Positions 23,451 through 35,890 of a stretch of 64,000 bases of DNA are shown piece after piece (positions within the stretch are counted from its first letter, which is position 1; each line of letters begins with the position of its first letter). This DNA is from Polytrichum commune (Eukaryota; Streptophyta; Polytrichopsida; Polytrichales; Polytrichaceae), in NCBI GenBank assembly GCA_950295325.1, contig OX485805.1:40967501-41031500 (forward strand), given 5' to 3'. Under the pieces are notes generated by a model, which saw nothing but the letters and a program-made list of their open reading frames with translations, made no database searches and was not told the DNA's origin. The position numbers and the translations under genes are program-made.

Positions 23451-23944
23451 GATGCACTGCAACACGATCAGCGAATTCCTACCGCACAAGCAATTTAGCT
23501 GGAAATGGCCGTACCCGGAAACTGAGAAACTGCGACTTGCCAAGTTCAAGTCCTAGTCCAGCTGCAGCTCCAGATCGTGTTTGCCTCACAGAATGTCTTG
23601 TGTTGACAAAGTTTGAGAACTTTAGCGTTGGGTTGACGAAGAGCTGAATGATGGATACTGTGCCAATTTGAGGTGCTAATCTGGCCACCCCAGCTGACAG
23701 TTCAGAAGCTTTATTAGCTTAAATTTCGAAAACCTTTATTAGCTATTTTTGGTGGGAATTTGTCGCCGAATTCGAGGGCATTTTAGCGAGGGAACGACGC
23801 ATTTCCACGCAGAGTCGCTGCCATGCAGCCATGGCGATGGCGACTGGACTCTGCCTAGCCACGAGGACTTTAATTCCCGCATCATTATTTGTGACGGGCG
23901 ATGACAGTTTGCGCTCGTGAGGAGGTTCACCCCACATTGTTCAC

Positions 23945-24150
23945 AACAAGGTTTGTTCATTTCTTAACTGAATACAGACATCCTTCCAGTTGTGTTCACT
24001 ATAGAGTGCAGAGAAGTTAATAAAATATAAAGATGTAGTCCAATCTCTTTTAGACATGTGGTTTTATGGTGTTTGTTTTTTGATACACAGTGAATCAAAC
24101 ACCAATTAAATATAGGTGTCCGTTTAAGATAAGTAACCAAATAATATTTG
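23945..24150 (+). repeat. TIR-element family 2, partial copy
   Basis: Shares CAGTTGTGTTCACTATAGAGTG, GATGTAGTCCAATCTCTTTTA and AAATATAGGTGTCCG with copies at 26.1, 31.9-32.3, 47.9, 52.4 and 59.4 kb. Left end not preserved. Confidence 0.7.
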
Positions 24151-26068
24151 CATACCCTACACTACAAAGGTGGTTGTGGTTGTGGTTAACCCCTAAAGGC
24201 TAAAGCGAAATCCTTTCAAAAAGATAAAACAAATTAATAGCCTATCAAAGGAAATTGGCACCTCGTATGGTAGATGTGACAATAGAGATGGCATCTTTGT
24301 AAAGTTATGGTTGTTTAGACAAAATTTCTAGATGTCCATGTGTCCAAAATCAAAATGTTATAACGTGAACATGTACATTGGTATGGTTGGGTAGAGGTGC
24401 ATGTCTAGACAAAAACATATCCTCAACTTTTAGGGGTTAACTACAACTAAGGATGGTTCTTTTTCCTTTTTTCTTTTTTTGTTTAGACTTTTCTTGTGCA
24501 AATCTTTGTGGTTTTGGGTGATGGGGTTGTTCTTCTACATCGCAATCTAGGTCTTGGACTCAAGAAGAAATTAAAGACATTATTATCCTCATTGGCTTTG
24601 GAGTGTACTATCAAAGTGGTTGCCTCCTCAACATTCTCCCGTGACAATTTGTAGTGATGTCACATGACGCATGAGCACGAATAACAACCCCAATGATGTT
24701 TAATTATACTAATTAAGTAGAATATAGTGGGGTTGAGTGTGGTTAGGACTTATCGTTACCTATTACACCACCTGCATGGACGTTCCCACCAATGCACCAC
24801 CCACTACACATCCAACACCACTCTAAAGACTCCAACACAATGCACTTGCAACCACACCAACAAGGAAGTAGCCAAAGGCAAAACAATCACCCACAAGATC
24901 CTACAACAAGAACTTCCTTACATGCAATTATCAAATGTATTTAACACATAAAAGGTTACTCAATCAACCAAAGTCCCAAATACACAAACATAATACACTA
25001 AACCAACACTAACATAATACACTAAACTAGCACGGGTTATATACATAGAAATATATACAAAGAAAGTAAATCACAACCATAACCATCCCAAACTCCCACC
25101 CCTAGTGTAAACAATCTTCACCTTAGCTTGTTAGGCATAAGTTTACAGTAGGGTCTGAGTCCAAAGTATGAATTTATGAAGTGGTGTTATTGTGGACCCA
25201 CTTCAATCTCGTCAAATCTTATCCATCCTAACTCAAGAGAAAACTTATCCTAATTCAAAACATCAGAACATAAGGTCCAAATAATATATGAGGCGTTTTA
25301 GATCCCAAGTTTCTTAGACTCATACCCTAAATTTGTAAATTGTCCTTGTATTTAGCTCCTTCTAGCCTTTTCCTTACCTTCCAAACTACTCATAGCTACC
25401 CACGGAGGCTACCACACTATGCCACTCTAGGGAATTACTGTAGATGGTTTGACACCATAGTGATGTACTTTTAATCCCATAAGCCTTTCAGCTTCCCGGA
25501 CACTTAAATCAATTTCATTTCATAGCATGCCCACACTATAACCAACGATTAGCTCACATCAATGAGAGAAGTTTCCATCTTGATAGGAGTATTAGTCTTC
25601 TATATAGTGAAGCAAATGGCTTAGTACATTACATCTAGTAAGGTTACTATGAGTAGAATCAAGAATCCTTTCCAATAGCTACAAATTTTGGAAAGAGATG
25701 AACTTTTCCTTTCAAGAGGTTCTCCTCTTATTGCCAAGGAGCAATGACCGCCAATTGGCCCTATTGTGGACCATGACATCACCGTCCCTTGCTCCCATCA
25801 AATTTTGTTATTTGAAGTATTGGGAGCTCCCCAAACTATCGACCAGTGAAACAAGGTCCAAACATTGTGGTGTGGGTGCTAAATGCAAGAGGGGATTCTA
25901 TGTAGACCTATTGTGGACACTTCCAACTCCACATACGTTTATGGCCTTTGGATTAGCTTGAGAATTGTCTCATGCATTTAATTATTGCAAATACGAAGAT
26001 AATCATTTCAACTTTTTAAAATCAGATTAAATATGTAAAAGTTATGAGAGACCAAAAATGAAGATTCA
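24151..26068. other. Intergenic, no gene seen
   Basis: AT-rich; short ORFs only. About 25,130-25,340 resembles, inverted, the repeat at 7,080-7,290. Confidence 0.55.
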
Positions 26069-26290
26069 ATTTCTTTTTAAACAATTACATAGACTCTGCC
26101 AATTGTGTTCATTATTAAATTTAGACTAAACTTAGAACATATAAATTTCAATGCACATAATCCAATCTCATTGTTACACATGTCTTTTTCGTGACCATTC
26201 TAACTAGGTAGTAGACTACAAGTCTTGCCTTTAAACCTCAACTTCCAAGTATAGGCGTCTAATTAAGATGAGTGGCCACATAAGGCCCAC
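26069..26290 (+). repeat. TIR-element family 2, partial copy
   Basis: Contains CCAATTGTGTTCATTATTAAAT, TAATCCAATCTCATTGTTACACATG and AAGTATAGGCGTCTAATTAAGAT, matching the family 2 order. It ends immediately before the pogo-like element. Confidence 0.65.
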
Positions 26291-26304
26291 AAACCTTGGA
26301 GCTA

Positions 26305-26922
26305 CATTCCACCCTCTATAAATGTTACACCTATAAGTGTTAACCCTCTCTAAATGTTAACTTTCTTCTACTCCCCACATATTGCACACTATAAATGTTA
26401 AACGTGTTAATTGTTAACAAAATGGTACTCCCTTCTTTGTAAATTTGACTCTATAAATGTTAACGAATGAAATACAACCATAATATGGATGATAAAAACT
26501 ACACATGATGATTGTGAGGGAGAGGAGTGTGAGGTGGAACCCATTCCATCTTGCAATCTAGTTTTGGTACCATTAGAAGGTACATGGAATCACGTTCATG
26601 TGATGTGTCCAAGTATGTGGGTTTGTTGGTGCAAATTGAGAAATATTTGCAAGTTGTGCATGCAGATGAATCTCACCAAAGAACCATTGATTCATACTTC
26701 ACCCGTGATTTGTAAACTTGATATTGAATAAAGTTTTGATTGGGTTTGCAATTTTATGAATGGTATTCTCTCACAAGGACTCTTCACAATTGCTTATATT
26801 TATAAATGTTAAGATTTGTATATTGCTCAAAAAAGTAATTTTATAATTGTTAACTGTTAACACCTCTATAAATGTTAACTTTGATCCACTCCCGAGGGTT
26901 AACATTTATAGAGGGTAGACTG
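26305..26922 (+). mobile_element. pogo/Tigger-like DNA transposon derivative with transposase C-terminal remnant
   Basis: Ends are inverted repeats around ACCCTCTATAAATGTTA: left starts CATTCCACCC at 26,305, right reads GGGTAGACTG ending at 26,922. Each end is followed outward by TA (26,303-26,304 and 26,923-26,924), the target duplication of Tc1/mariner-pogo elements, and the TIR resembles plant Emigrant/pogo ends. CTATAAATGTTAAC-type subterminal repeats recur inside. About 26,489-26,715 (+) encodes the C-terminal tail of a pogo-type transposase: an acidic stretch (DDCEGEECEVEPIPS), then, after one frameshift near 26,550, IRRYMESRSCDVSKY, a coiled LLVQIEKYLQ and the terminal RTIDSYFTRDL. The catalytic DDE core is missing, so this is an internally deleted, non-autonomous copy. 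Confidence 0.88.
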
Positions 26923-27854
26923 TATGGCAAACAATACAAAGATGCATGCTCCTAAAACAAGTTAGAAAAGTGTATCCATGTTGAGTTAGGAACAAAAACA
27001 CAAGCTGTTCGAGCCCTTTATTAGGTAGGTAAGATGCCTTTCATGTTATTGAGTGTTCACGCCTGTTTGTACACGTAACTTAGCTTTTGCTTTTTGCATG
27101 TAAGCTTTTCGGAATTTATTGGGTCTTTACTAATCCTTAAAAAAGGTACCCCCCCCCCCTCCTCTATTCCTCAACATGTTGGCTTCTTGAGCACAAGACA
27201 AAATTGATGGGAGAGAGGGAATTATCATGTATTAAGTGTACCTCTCATCCGTCCAACATAAAAACTTGACCTCTTTTAACGTATGTGAGTCTTAAATGGT
27301 TGGTTGTTTGAAATGTCATATATACCCTAATGCTCCTTTGAGTCCTTTCCCATTTGACTTTAGCTAAGTCTAAAAGTTGGTTCTAAAAACACAGCCTTCA
27401 CACCATCAACACCATCTAGTCCCGAGCCTAGTTGGCAAATGATGTGGCATGGTTAAAAAGTGAAGGTTGTAAGCCTCGAGATGGGACCCTCCCATTGATA
27501 CCTAGACATTAGACAAGAATGTAGGACTTTCATAATTATCGCAACCTGGGAGCCTGATTTGAGAACGAACAATTCAAATACGTTAGCAAGTCTAAGCCAA
27601 TTGCACTACAACAATCCGATCGAAAAACGGGCACCGTATAATTTTGCAATGAATTTCTAAATGTCACAATTCCACATCCATTATGTGGTTCTGTAGGTGC
27701 CCTCAATCTGATGAGATTAAAAAATGTTTTGGGCCTTACCTTGCATGTTTGGTAGAGCTGGGATAGGCCTAATGTGGTGCATTCACAATCTAATCCAAAC
27801 ATTTCATCCATCCAGGTCCCAGCTCAGGTCCTCACCCAACTAGCAATGATTTTG

Positions 27855-28360
27855 ACTAAGGGCCACTTCACACGCGAGCCAAGAGCCGTGACCATGAAAT
27901 TGTGAGAGCCCAAAAGAAAGTGTCCAAAGGCCGTCCCAAGACACCTCCAAAATCATGTAGTGTGGTCATGGACCCTCAACTGTATTGTGAAGTCATATGT
28001 GACTAGGCCCTCAATCAAATGCTATTTCAATGATTTTCTATTCATGTGGGTCCTCACACATGATATAATAGAATAAATCAACGGTTGTGTGTGTTCGGAG
28101 TGCCATAGTCTCCTAGTTTTGTGTTCGGCCTATCTCCAAGACGTGGTTTTTGAACATAGTTCAAGTGACCATGAAACATGATCCATTGGATGCCATGTAG
28201 GAATCCATGTAGACTTTACATCCATCTTGCATTCACATACTCCGTTGGTCCCTCAAGTGTAGTGTGAAGCGAACTTGGACGGGGTCCACCTTTTCCACCA
28301 ATGAGAGTGCTTGAAGTGTACTGGTCATGGGCTCTCAGTCTCGTGTGTGAAGTGGCCCTG
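27855..28360 (+). mobile_element. TIR element family 3, copy 1 (about 506 bp)
   Basis: Begins AGGGCCACTTCACACGCGAG and ends CTCGTGTGTGAAGTGGCCCT, an inverted repeat of about 20 bp with one mismatch. The same element lies inverted at 60,781-61,290. No transposase ORF. A target duplication could not be assigned with confidence. Confidence 0.88.
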
Positions 28361-29488
28361 ATATTTAATTTATTGGGCATGGGGCCCAACTCATATAGAT
28401 GTTGCAAAAGGGTACATTGACGGTTTATACCGGCTTCATACCTCCATGTAGGGGTGGGTCACTTAGTGCAATTTACAAATGATGTGTGGCATGATATAGG
28501 CATGATTCAATTTATTTGAAATAAAAAGGATAAAATAATTACAAATAATGAAGGTTTCCTTAAGAGTAAATGATCCCATTACAAGTAAAGTAGATAAGTA
28601 TAAAATGTGGGCCATTACTTTTTAGTTTAACTAATATAGGGGTTGACGTTTAGGATCCTAGGGTTTATGCTTATTATGATATGTTTGTAAGGATGTGCAA
28701 AGCCAATTAGTGCCAGTAGAATTAGAAATGCTACTAACATTAAGTCTAGAGCAGATGAGGATTGGTGTGTTGGGAGGGTGCAAGCCATGAAGTGCCATAA
28801 TGGGCATATGTTTGGTGTCCTAAGGGAGTTGGTTGACATCTTGACCTGGATTGAAGAATCTAGGAAGTGAAATACTCACATTTTCTACATTGAAGTAATG
28901 TTGCAATATTACAGATAACATTCGGGTTGTATTTAAATATGGTCACACCAATAACAAATGATTTGATGTGGATTGCATTATTTCTACTATGACCATGAGC
29001 TACAATGCCACCAACAAAGTATACACTAGATGGGATTGATGAGGAAGAGCTAGAAAAAGTTTTTAAAAGAAAAAAATGTATAGGGTCCATGTACGAGGTT
29101 TGTGCTCGTGCAAAAAATCCTACTATGTGTTGCGTTTTCTTGTGCAAAATCATTCTTTTTGGGTGAATATACCTACAATTTTGTAATGCATATGATGTAT
29201 GACATCATGCATATGATGTGATGTGATGTGATGCATATGATATGATGTGATATGATGTATGATATATTATTTGTTGATATGGTTGTGTGTAATATGCAAG
29301 CGTGATACGGTTGTGTTTTGTTTGAAGTCTCTTTGAATTTCAAGTTTTCAAAACCATGTTTGCAATGGTATGTTTGGACATGGATCACTTTTTATTACTT
29401 GTGAAGTATATAGAATACAATAAATTGCATTGGCATGGAAAACATAAATAATGATGCAACCACATTATATGTGAAACTTATAAGGTAA
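28361..29488. other. Intergenic with a GATGT-type microsatellite
   Basis: No gene seen. About 29,185-29,270 is an imperfect array of GATGT/GATAT and GCATATGATGTGATGT repeats. Confidence 0.55.
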
Positions 29489-30553
29489 TATAAATAGGAC
29501 TTCAGTAATGATGTCCAAGTCCATGTCGCGCCAAACCACTTCATGTCGTCTCCGTTTACGAGGTGCTGCGTCATTACTAGAGGAAAACTTGCTCACAGCA
29601 CAACATACCAGATGCCTCCTCACATTTAAGACGAAAACACATTATATCAGATGTATATGATGAAGCCTGTCAGTTGGTAGTGCATGTTGATTCCTCAACA
29701 ATTCTTTCAGAACAGGTCTATGTATTTTATCATCATCCAGGCTTCATCACATCGCACTGATGTAGCCTACAAACCGAAAAACGATGCGAACATCACCCTT
29801 CCAAGCACCAGGAGATAACTAACGACATTGGGATCAGACTGACGTGCAAATCATGTTACGCAAATCCCCATTCGCATGAATGCGGTCGGACATCGCGGAA
29901 TGTATCATCACTTCCCATTGGGGCTCCCGGGTACATGTGACTAAATAGAATCAGATTTCAAATTAGTCACTCCTCATAGAACACTATGTGTTCACATAGG
30001 ACTGGGGCGACAATTTCTCCTCATCCTTTCCTCATCAAACTAACAGAAAACCCTAAACTACATGGCCGACATGAAAAAGGTTGTGGACAGGACATAAGTA
30101 ATGAAAAGAGGGACATCCCAATCCACGTCGCGCCTGACCACTTTGATATCGGCCTCGCTTACGAGGTGCTGCGTCATTACCAACCAGAGGCCCGCTCACA
30201 GCACCAGATACCGGAGGCCTTTTCCTTCAAACACATAACCTTCAAACACATATGAACGACCACTAATAGTATTCAAAACACATCTTAAACCCAGGTGGGT
30301 CCTACGAGCTGCGAACGAGAAACGATGGCCAGTGCGATGTAGAGAAGCGCAGCTCTCTAATGATCGACTGTGCATGTGGCTGAAGAAGCAAGAGATGCAA
30401 GACAGCTTGTAGGGTTTCAACCTATATAGCTCTGCAAGGGCCACCAAACCCTAAACTCGATGTGAATGTATTTCATCCATCGTAACAGATAGGTGTAATG
30501 TAGTCTGTTCACACCAAGCACGCTGTGGGTATTATTCGGTTCGTTAATTCATC
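29489..30553 (+). repeat. Left arm of a 1,065-bp near-perfect inverted repeat
   Basis: Base-paired positions sum to 62,807 throughout (29,489 with 33,318; 30,553 with 32,254), so there are no indels. Every block compared by eye was identical, including two ORF-length stretches. The outer end starts TATAAATAGGACTTCAG; weaker similarity continues outward for about 30 bp. Inside the arm, two related segments about 603 bp apart share ACGAGGTGCTGCGTCATTAC (29,558-29,577 and 30,161-30,180). No protein family recognised. Confidence 0.95.
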
Positions 30554-32253
30554 CTCTCCAAGATACAGTAGATAGATAGAAACTCCGGTCCCTGGGGTAG
30601 GGGCCGGCGTGAATAAAGTGTCCGTTCGTAATGCCAATAACCCGATGCCCATCTTCTCCAACTTCTATTTGTTAGATTCACACAACGAAACTCTTGTCTA
30701 GGCATCGTGTTGTGTCTTTTGCTATAAATGGTTCCTAGGGTGTCGGATTCAAGATACATAGTGAGGGTATTTAGAGCCAAATTAATGTATGATTAGCTCA
30801 TAATAATCACAATTTCAAATGTTTGTATTCCATGTTCGCCAACCATTATACTGAAATTATCTAAATGAATGAGAGTAGGTTTTTAAATGTAGAGTTGGTA
30901 TACATGAAAAGGTATAAACTCCATAGAGTCTTTGAAGTTTAATAATGAATTTTAAATTACACTCACATGACAACTATATGGTTGGAATAAGGATCATTCT
31001 CTTTGATCTTCATCAAATCATTTTGGAAGAAAATAATTGGAAGACCAAGATAACACAAAGAGCACTTGCTCATCAATTTGACTAGCTAGGTGAATGTGTC
31101 CACAACTTGGTAGGATGTAGATAATTATGTCACTAACCTTCAACTTCATGCAAATATTATCTTTGCAACAAAATAATCATAATCAAGGATTCCAACCAGT
31201 TGAATGTTTAAAACACAAGAGTTGCAAATAAACAATTGCATCCAATTTGTCGAGACAACGCGGAATCTTACTAGCTCCAAGTGAAGGGAAAACAAACCAA
31301 AAAATCTAAACGATTTGATCCTAGGAAAATAATTGCGTGAAAAATGTTCACACCCTCAGTATGGCTACCTAGACATTCATGAGTTTTGATATGCCCATAT
31401 TACATTAGGCTTAGGGTCCGAAACATCCCCATTGGATCTTACTTTTAGACTTGAGGTTGGATTCAATTCAAAGATTGGTTCCTCGATTCAAATATTTGGC
31501 AATGATGGGGTGCCACATTAGTGTTGCTTCATTCTTTCGTACTTTGGAGTCAGTCCCTAGTGTGAACTCCATTTGTCCAAAATGAAACTATTAAGCAATC
31601 ATATTGATTGCTTGTACAATTTCTTTGGTCTTGGACTCTATTGTTAACCCAGTTTATCATTGGGAACTTGCAAGCATGTACCTTTGGGTGTTTTCATTGT
31701 CAACTTTTTGTTGAATTACTAAATGTTGGGTGAATGTTCACAATACCTACCAAAGGGGAAGGTACACAAGGGGAAGGGATTGTGAAAGTTTTGATTATTA
31801 TTGTAGAGCCCCATGTTACTATTTAAACACAAAACAACCCCTAAATGATGACTTAAATTGGGATGAATGAGGAACCAACATGTAGGGGGCATGTTTTTAC
31901 TATGACCCCTTGATAGGTGTTAATGTATGCGGGTTTTACTCAATTACTTCTCTCATTTCGACACCTATATTTGATTGGTGTGTGTTCCAATAACAATCAA
32001 AGAACAAACATCATAAAATTTTAGGTTGAAAAGATATTAGAGCACGTTCTACAAATTTTCTTAACTACTTCACACTCGAATGTGAACATAATTGAGCAGA
32101 CCTATGTATTTAGTTATGAAATGAACAACATGCACTTCCAATAACCATAACTAAGGGAGGCCCAATTTTCAATCCGACACAATACGATTTCAATTTTACC
32201 AATGCCTTGACAAGAGTTTTGTTGTGTGAATCTAATCAATAGAAGTTGGAGAA
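30554..32253. other. Spacer of the large inverted repeat
   Basis: 30,554 to about 30,652 is an insertion present only on the left side; after it (CTTCTCCAACTTCTATT, about 30,653-30,715) homology to the right side (about 32,190-32,250) resumes. The rest is unique AT-rich DNA. 31,390-31,580 matches the old repeat at 7.1 kb. About 31,914-32,283 is a TIR family 2 element that overlaps the start of the right arm. No gene seen. Confidence 0.7.
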
Positions 32254-33318
32254 GATGAATTAACGAACCGAATAATACCCACAGCGTGCTTGGTGTGAAC
32301 AGACTACATTACACCTATCTGTTACGATGGATGAAATACATTCACATCGAGTTTAGGGTTTGGTGGCCCTTGCAGAGCTATATAGGTTGAAACCCTACAA
32401 GCTGTCTTGCATCTCTTGCTTCTTCAGCCACATGCACAGTCGATCATTAGAGAGCTGCGCTTCTCTACATCGCACTGGCCATCGTTTCTCGTTCGCAGCT
32501 CGTAGGACCCACCTGGGTTTAAGATGTGTTTTGAATACTATTAGTGGTCGTTCATATGTGTTTGAAGGTTATGTGTTTGAAGGAAAAGGCCTCCGGTATC
32601 TGGTGCTGTGAGCGGGCCTCTGGTTGGTAATGACGCAGCACCTCGTAAGCGAGGCCGATATCAAAGTGGTCAGGCGCGACGTGGATTGGGATGTCCCTCT
32701 TTTCATTACTTATGTCCTGTCCACAACCTTTTTCATGTCGGCCATGTAGTTTAGGGTTTTCTGTTAGTTTGATGAGGAAAGGATGAGGAGAAATTGTCGC
32801 CCCAGTCCTATGTGAACACATAGTGTTCTATGAGGAGTGACTAATTTGAAATCTGATTCTATTTAGTCACATGTACCCGGGAGCCCCAATGGGAAGTGAT
32901 GATACATTCCGCGATGTCCGACCGCATTCATGCGAATGGGGATTTGCGTAACATGATTTGCACGTCAGTCTGATCCCAATGTCGTTAGTTATCTCCTGGT
33001 GCTTGGAAGGGTGATGTTCGCATCGTTTTTCGGTTTGTAGGCTACATCAGTGCGATGTGATGAAGCCTGGATGATGATAAAATACATAGACCTGTTCTGA
33101 AAGAATTGTTGAGGAATCAACATGCACTACCAACTGACAGGCTTCATCATATACATCTGATATAATGTGTTTTCGTCTTAAATGTGAGGAGGCATCTGGT
33201 ATGTTGTGCTGTGAGCAAGTTTTCCTCTAGTAATGACGCAGCACCTCGTAAACGGAGACGACATGAAGTGGTTTGGCGCGACATGGACTTGGACATCATT
33301 ACTGAAGTCCTATTTATA
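32254..33318 (-). repeat. Right arm of the 1,065-bp inverted repeat
   Basis: Reverse complement of 29,489-30,553 with no length difference. The outer end reads GTCCTATTTATA at 33,307-33,318, so a TATAAATAG motif points inward from both ends. Such a pair can form a long hairpin if transcribed through. Confidence 0.95.
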
Positions 33319-33839
33319 GTACCTTAAGTTTAATATACAATGTGGTTTCATCTGAAGCCTCAGGCTTTTGTTATTGAGCACCACCTTTAATGGGGATGTG
33401 CTCACTTCAAGGAGAGAAAGCCACGCATCAAAATGTTGCCTCCTACGATGTGGAGGTGTGGTGTTATATATCGTGGGTTGGTAAACGATGTACTACCCCA
33501 CAAGAGAAAAATAAGAAGAGATGACTCCGATGTCTGACACTCGCACGAATTGTGCCATAGCTTCATTCTCAAGTCTACATGTCGCAAACACTAGATGGTC
33601 CCTGAAGAATATTGCCTCTTTAGAAGATGAAGACGAGCGCGAACAAGATCTTGCACTTATCTCTCCTCTATGTTCTCACATGGTTGGTTGAAAATATGCA
33701 ATTCACATGGAAAACCACACTATGATTTGGATCCATGAGTGATAGGAAGCACTGGAAATCAAGTGCATTGAAGGTCGCCCATTAATTACTAATTCGTCCT
33801 TATGCAACTTGTCCTTATAGTTACCATCGGCTGCGGGTT

Positions 33840-34480
33840 GAATTTCAGCCTTCTATGTGTACTATCACAATATTAACCCCTATGCTTTCATTGTGGATAT
33901 CTTGCAAATAGCATGATCCACAGTATTTATGGCCACAACCAGTATAGTGAGCAATGTCTTTCATAAAGGGAGATTTAGTGGATTCTAGCTTATTGCATTT
34001 TGTGTTGAGGTATGTAACCCTCCTCAACCTATGTCCCAAATTTACCATACATAGCAATGTCAACCAACAAATGAAATGACAAGGTGTAATAAAATGAAAT
34101 TGATTGTAAAGCCTGGGAAGCCAAAATTGTAAAGCCTGGGAAGCCTTCCACGTGGTTGTTAATTTGTGTCATGGGTCAAATCCTTGTTCGGCAAGACGTC
34201 GAGAAAGCAAGGTTGCTTGACTAACAACCAAGAGGAGGGAAGGTGGGAAAGTCGTTGAAAACTTGTAGTTAGCTTAAGAGCATATAATTCCATGGGAATT
34301 CTCCAAATTCGGCCGACAAAATATGGCAGGTTGTTGAAGAATGCACTTTGACATGTGGTATAATATGTCTCTTCTTGCCCCTCTCAAAAACTTTCCAATG
34401 AGAGTTTTCAAAGTGACCTCCCCAAATCTCAATACCATATGTGAAAGTTAGAAGCACCAAAGTCTTGAATATACATGTTT
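33840..34480 (-). mobile_element. Decayed LINE ORF2 C-terminal fragment
   Basis: On the minus strand, about 34,460-34,280 reads LLTFTYGIEIWGG..NSHWKVFER, then HVKVHSSTTCHILSAEFGEFP. This is the post-RT region of plant L1-type ORF2 (YG(I/V)E(I/V)WG..W..FE...). A one-base frameshift near 34,280 moves the frame to MELYALK, followed by a further decayed stretch. It has opposite orientation to the LINE at 1-2,009 and covers a different part of ORF2, so it is an independent copy. Confidence 0.7.
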
Positions 34481-35890
34481 ATGGCAAGTTAACCCCTAAG
34501 TATGCACAAAGTCCAAATGTGCCAAAATGCATGTTTAAAAAATAAAAAATAAAAAAATTCTAGTATGTTTTGGTATTTGAATTGTTTCACTCAAATCTCA
34601 CAACTTTACAAGATAATTCATATAGATGGTTGCTCAACTACAAATTCTATACATTAAATAATTTGTACTTCTTCTAGTATTTCACCTGAGCTACTCAACA
34701 AAATATGAAATAATTCCCAACCATGATATCATATGGCAATTTTAGCACCAATTATGAGTTTGAGTGGCAATTGTTGCAAAACTAATAAGTGAACCTTGTA
34801 GTAAAAATAGATGTAACACATAAATAAATCATGATTCAACATACAAAGTGTTGAACTTGTGTTGTGGATCAATTGGGAAATTGAGGATGATGGAAGATAC
34901 ATGCATGGATTTCCAAGGCTAAGGAGCATAGATAGATGAGACGTTTGATGAAAAGCTAAATGGAGCGATTTGTACATATAGTTACAATAAATAAAATTAA
35001 AAAATAGTAGTATTTATAATGAAATTAGGATTATAGAGAGAAATACTTCAACCATCATTTTTTCAAGATATTACATTCACATAGAGCTCGAGGGAAGGAG
35101 AGGTTGTGTCTCCAAATTGGGTGGCAAATATTTAAATTATAAACTATTGCATATTAATATCTCCATATGTTTTTAATTGAGAGACATTCACTTGTGGAAA
35201 ATGTAATGTGCTTAGATAGGAGATACGTTACAAAGCATGTAATATAGTTTATGTGTCGCAAAAATAAAGCCCTATTTGGCATTTGAAGTGCATAACGTTA
35301 CTTGACCTTTAAGTGCCACACCTTTATTGTACGGGGTTGGCAAGCATGGCTCATTGATTCCCAAGCCATCAATCATTCTAGGCCAATACATTTGCACAAC
35401 ATGTTTTGTTGGCCACCTAGGGCTCTCAACAACCAGCATATTAAAACAATAGCTAATCACATCACACAATCCAAATGGTAGTCTAGTTTATATATTTGTA
35501 TATATGGTAATGCAAGCATAGGATATGGTATCATGCTAGTTCAAAAACATGGAGTGAACAATACCTATGTTGAACACTATTCACTTTTTAACACAAACCC
35601 ATCATAGAAAGGAAATTATCCTTGTAAAATTCTAGACCCCATGATACAACAACTTGTTGCTGAATAATGTTATTTGTTGCACATACATGCAAATACAATA
35701 TTAAATCCCATTGATTGGTGGGGTGAAGCCTCTAATAGCGGACCCAACGCACATGACTTTACTAACTTGGGATTCCAATTTCCATGTGACATATTCCATA
35801 GTGGAAGGACTCACTCATTTTCCTTGTGGTGTAAGCCTATTTAAAAATGTAAATATAATTTGCCAGTGTAAGGGGCATTTAATACACCGA
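34481..35890. other. Intergenic, no gene seen
   Basis: AT-rich; no domain, repeat or RNA signature recognised. Confidence 0.55.

Noticed and set aside
29986-30255. ORFs in the inverted-repeat arms (also 30,196-30,447 and mirrored partners)
   Set aside because: Open in two overlapping opposite frames, no family recognised; identity between arms reflects the DNA duplication, not coding selection.
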